DNA from: an uncultured Alphaproteobacteria bacterium
GTDB lineage: Bacteria > Pseudomonadota > Alphaproteobacteria > HIMB59 > GCA-002718135
Assembly: GCA_902512415.1 (NCBI GenBank)
Contig: CABXJB010000007.1
Span: 1 to 35,854 of the forward strand
Length of the DNA: 35,854 nt
Reading direction: 5' to 3'
The notes under the pieces were generated by a model, which was not told the origin of the DNA, made no database searches, and saw only the letters and a program-made list of their open reading frames with translations. This document shows positions 34,835 through 35,854 of this stretch, piece after piece. Both the position numbers and the translations under genes were made by a program. Numbering within the stretch: the first letter of the stretch is position 1; each line of letters opens with the position of its first letter.

Positions 34835-35685
34835 ATCAAGATAATCAAGAAAAACTTAGTCTTTGGAAGAGTTGGTTAATTAAAAAACTATTAAATAATG
34901 ATTCTTCTAAGGAAGAGATATTAAATTTAATTGCTAATGAAGATAGTACAAATGATCAATTAAGTAATTCTGATGATAATAATGAAAAAAATTTAATAAA
35001 AAATATTTTACAACTGGAAAACAAAAGTGTTGAGGACGTAATGGTTCCAAGGGGGGAAATTATTTCAGTTGATAATAAGCAAAATTATAATCAAATTCTT
35101 GATCTAATTAAAGAAGAATCGCATTCTAGACTTCCTGTTTATGAAAATAATTTAGATAATATTATTGGGTTTTTTCATGTAAAAGATTTTATAAAAATTA
35201 ACAAAAATGAATTTGATTTAAATTTAATTTTACGTGATGTACTTTACACAGCTCCCAAATCTCCAATTTTAGAATTATTAAAAAGAATGAGATTATCAAG
35301 AATACATATAGCGCTTGTAGTAGACGGCATTGGTGGAGTTGATGGGTTAGTGACAATCGAAGATTTGGTTGAAGAAATTGTTGGTGAAATAGAAGATGAA
35401 CATGATGCAGAAGATATTGATGAAGAAATTATAAAAAAAGAAGAAAATCTTTTAATAGCAAATGCTGCATATAGAATTGATCAACTAGAAAGAGATTTTA
35501 ATATAAATCTTGAAGTTGCAGATGAAGAAGAAATTGAAACTGTTGGAGGTTTAGTTTTTTCTAAAATTAATAGAATACCGAGAAGTAATGAGGAATTTAA
35601 TATTGATAATATTGTTAATATAAAAGTTTTAAGAGCAAATGAGAGAAAGATTTTAACTGTACAAATAACAAAATTAACTAATTGA
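34831..35685 (+). CDS. corC: CorC/TlyC-family protein with CBS domains
   Basis: A 284-residue cytosolic protein with a CBS-domain pair and a C-terminal CorC_HlyC transporter-associated domain. Landmarks are VEDVMVPRGEIISVD near residue 67, SHSRLPVYENNLDNIIGFFHVKDF near 95, VDGIGGVDGLVTIEDLVEEIVGEIEDEHD near 165, and EEIETVGGLVFSKINRIP near 230. The family is linked to magnesium and cobalt efflux or membrane stress; no transmembrane DUF21 domain is present, as expected for CorC. Located between ybeY and lnt, the common proteobacterial order. Confidence 0.92.
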   Translation: MNQDNQEKLSLWKSWLIKKLLNNDSSKEEILNLIANEDSTNDQLSNSDDNNEKNLIKNILQLENKSVEDVMVPRGEIISVDNKQNYNQILDLIKEESHSRLPVYENNLDNIIGFFHVKDFIKINKNEFDLNLILRDVLYTAPKSPILELLKRMRLSRIHIALVVDGIGGVDGLVTIEDLVEEIVGEIEDEHDAEDIDEEIIKKEENLLIANAAYRIDQLERDFNINLEVADEEEIETVGGLVFSKINRIPRSNEEFNIDNIVNIKVLRANERKILTVQITKLTN

Positions 35686-35854
35686 TTTTTTTAAAATTTT
35701 TTATTTTGGGTGTTTTAACAGCATTATTATACCCTCCTTTTTTTATGCTTCCCTTGGGATTTGCTTTATTCCCTTATTTTATATTTTTAATTTCTAAAGT
35801 ATCATATCAAAAATCTTCTTTAACTTTTTTTATTAGCGGTTCTTTATTTGGGTT
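35682..35854 (+). CDS. lnt: Apolipoprotein N-acyltransferase Lnt, N-terminal part (cut by window end)
   Basis: The frame from a TTG at 35682 runs to the window end and gives 57 residues: MIFLKFFILGVLTALLYPPF, then FMLPLGFALFPYFIFLIS and TFFISGSLFG. The PPF...LPL pattern and two or three early membrane segments match the N-terminus of Lnt, the last enzyme of lipoprotein maturation. The TTG shares bases with the corC stop (TTGA). The CN-hydrolase catalytic domain lies beyond the window. Confidence 0.85.
   Translation, partial: MIFLKFFILGVLTALLYPPFFMLPLGFALFPYFIFLISKVSYQKSSLTFFISGSLFG

Noticed and set aside
1-35854. CRISPR arrays, tRNA, rRNA, insertion sequences or phage genes
   Set aside because: I looked for regular direct repeats, cloverleaf-like intergenic stretches, transposase motifs and integrase motifs by eye and saw none; a covariance-model scan would be needed for small RNAs.

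Overview
This window is a dense, very AT-rich piece of bacterial chromosome that looks like a streamlined marine alphaproteobacterium (SAR11, HIMB59 or AEGEAN-169-like; I infer the group from gene content and base composition, without a phylogeny). Pointers are a FYDLN/TIGR02300-type zinc protein, an NDUFS6-like zinc-finger protein, a rimI-miaB-phoH-ybeY-corC-lnt run, very short intergenic gaps, frequent TTG/GTG starts, and a large investment in phosphorus scavenging. No rRNA, tRNA, CRISPR array, insertion sequence or phage gene was seen, and no gene-free stretch exceeds 300 bases.

Layout. 1-740: an abnormal end. The tail of an EamA transporter runs into the start of a PfkB-type kinase, which fuses at about 617-635 to the start of an EamA transporter on the opposite strand. 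This is the signature of an inverted chimera or inverted duplication of a yejA-eamA-pfkB operon. 747-5923: YejA-like binding protein, msrPQ, an MFS transporter and two small zinc proteins. 5995-19364: a phosphonate island with phnA-phnY-methyltransferase-like (+), phnW-AllA-like-metallophosphoesterase (-), a PhnZ-type HD oxygenase (+), two paralogous EamA transporters, and a 2-aminoethylphosphonate (AEP) ABC transporter whose binding protein is divergent from its ATPase and fused permease, followed by a dual-specificity-type phosphatase. 19357-24844: phosphate economy, with PiT plus DUF47, a PlcP/glycosyltransferase lipid-remodelling pair, a SET-domain protein and a divergent PiT-like carrier. 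24898-25675: Zur, its palindromic operator and a His-tailed membrane protein. 25835-end: housekeeping genes: murJ, trpS, nfu, a glucosaminidase, a polysaccharide deacetylase, then the tightly coupled tsaB-rimI-miaB-phoH-ybeY-corC-lnt operon, cut by the window end.

How it works together. AEP would enter through the ABC transporter, be transaminated by PhnW to phosphonoacetaldehyde, oxidised by PhnY to phosphonoacetate and hydrolysed by PhnA to acetate and phosphate. A PhnZ-like enzyme with every recognisable active-site residue of its family sits in the same cluster, but the hydroxylase that normally feeds it (PhnY*/TmpA) is not in the window. Phosphate import (PiT) and replacement of phospholipids by glycolipids (PlcP/Agt) are encoded next door. 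The least explained parts are the AllA-like cupin, the methyltransferase-like protein, the metallophosphoesterase and the paired EamA carriers inside the phosphonate island.
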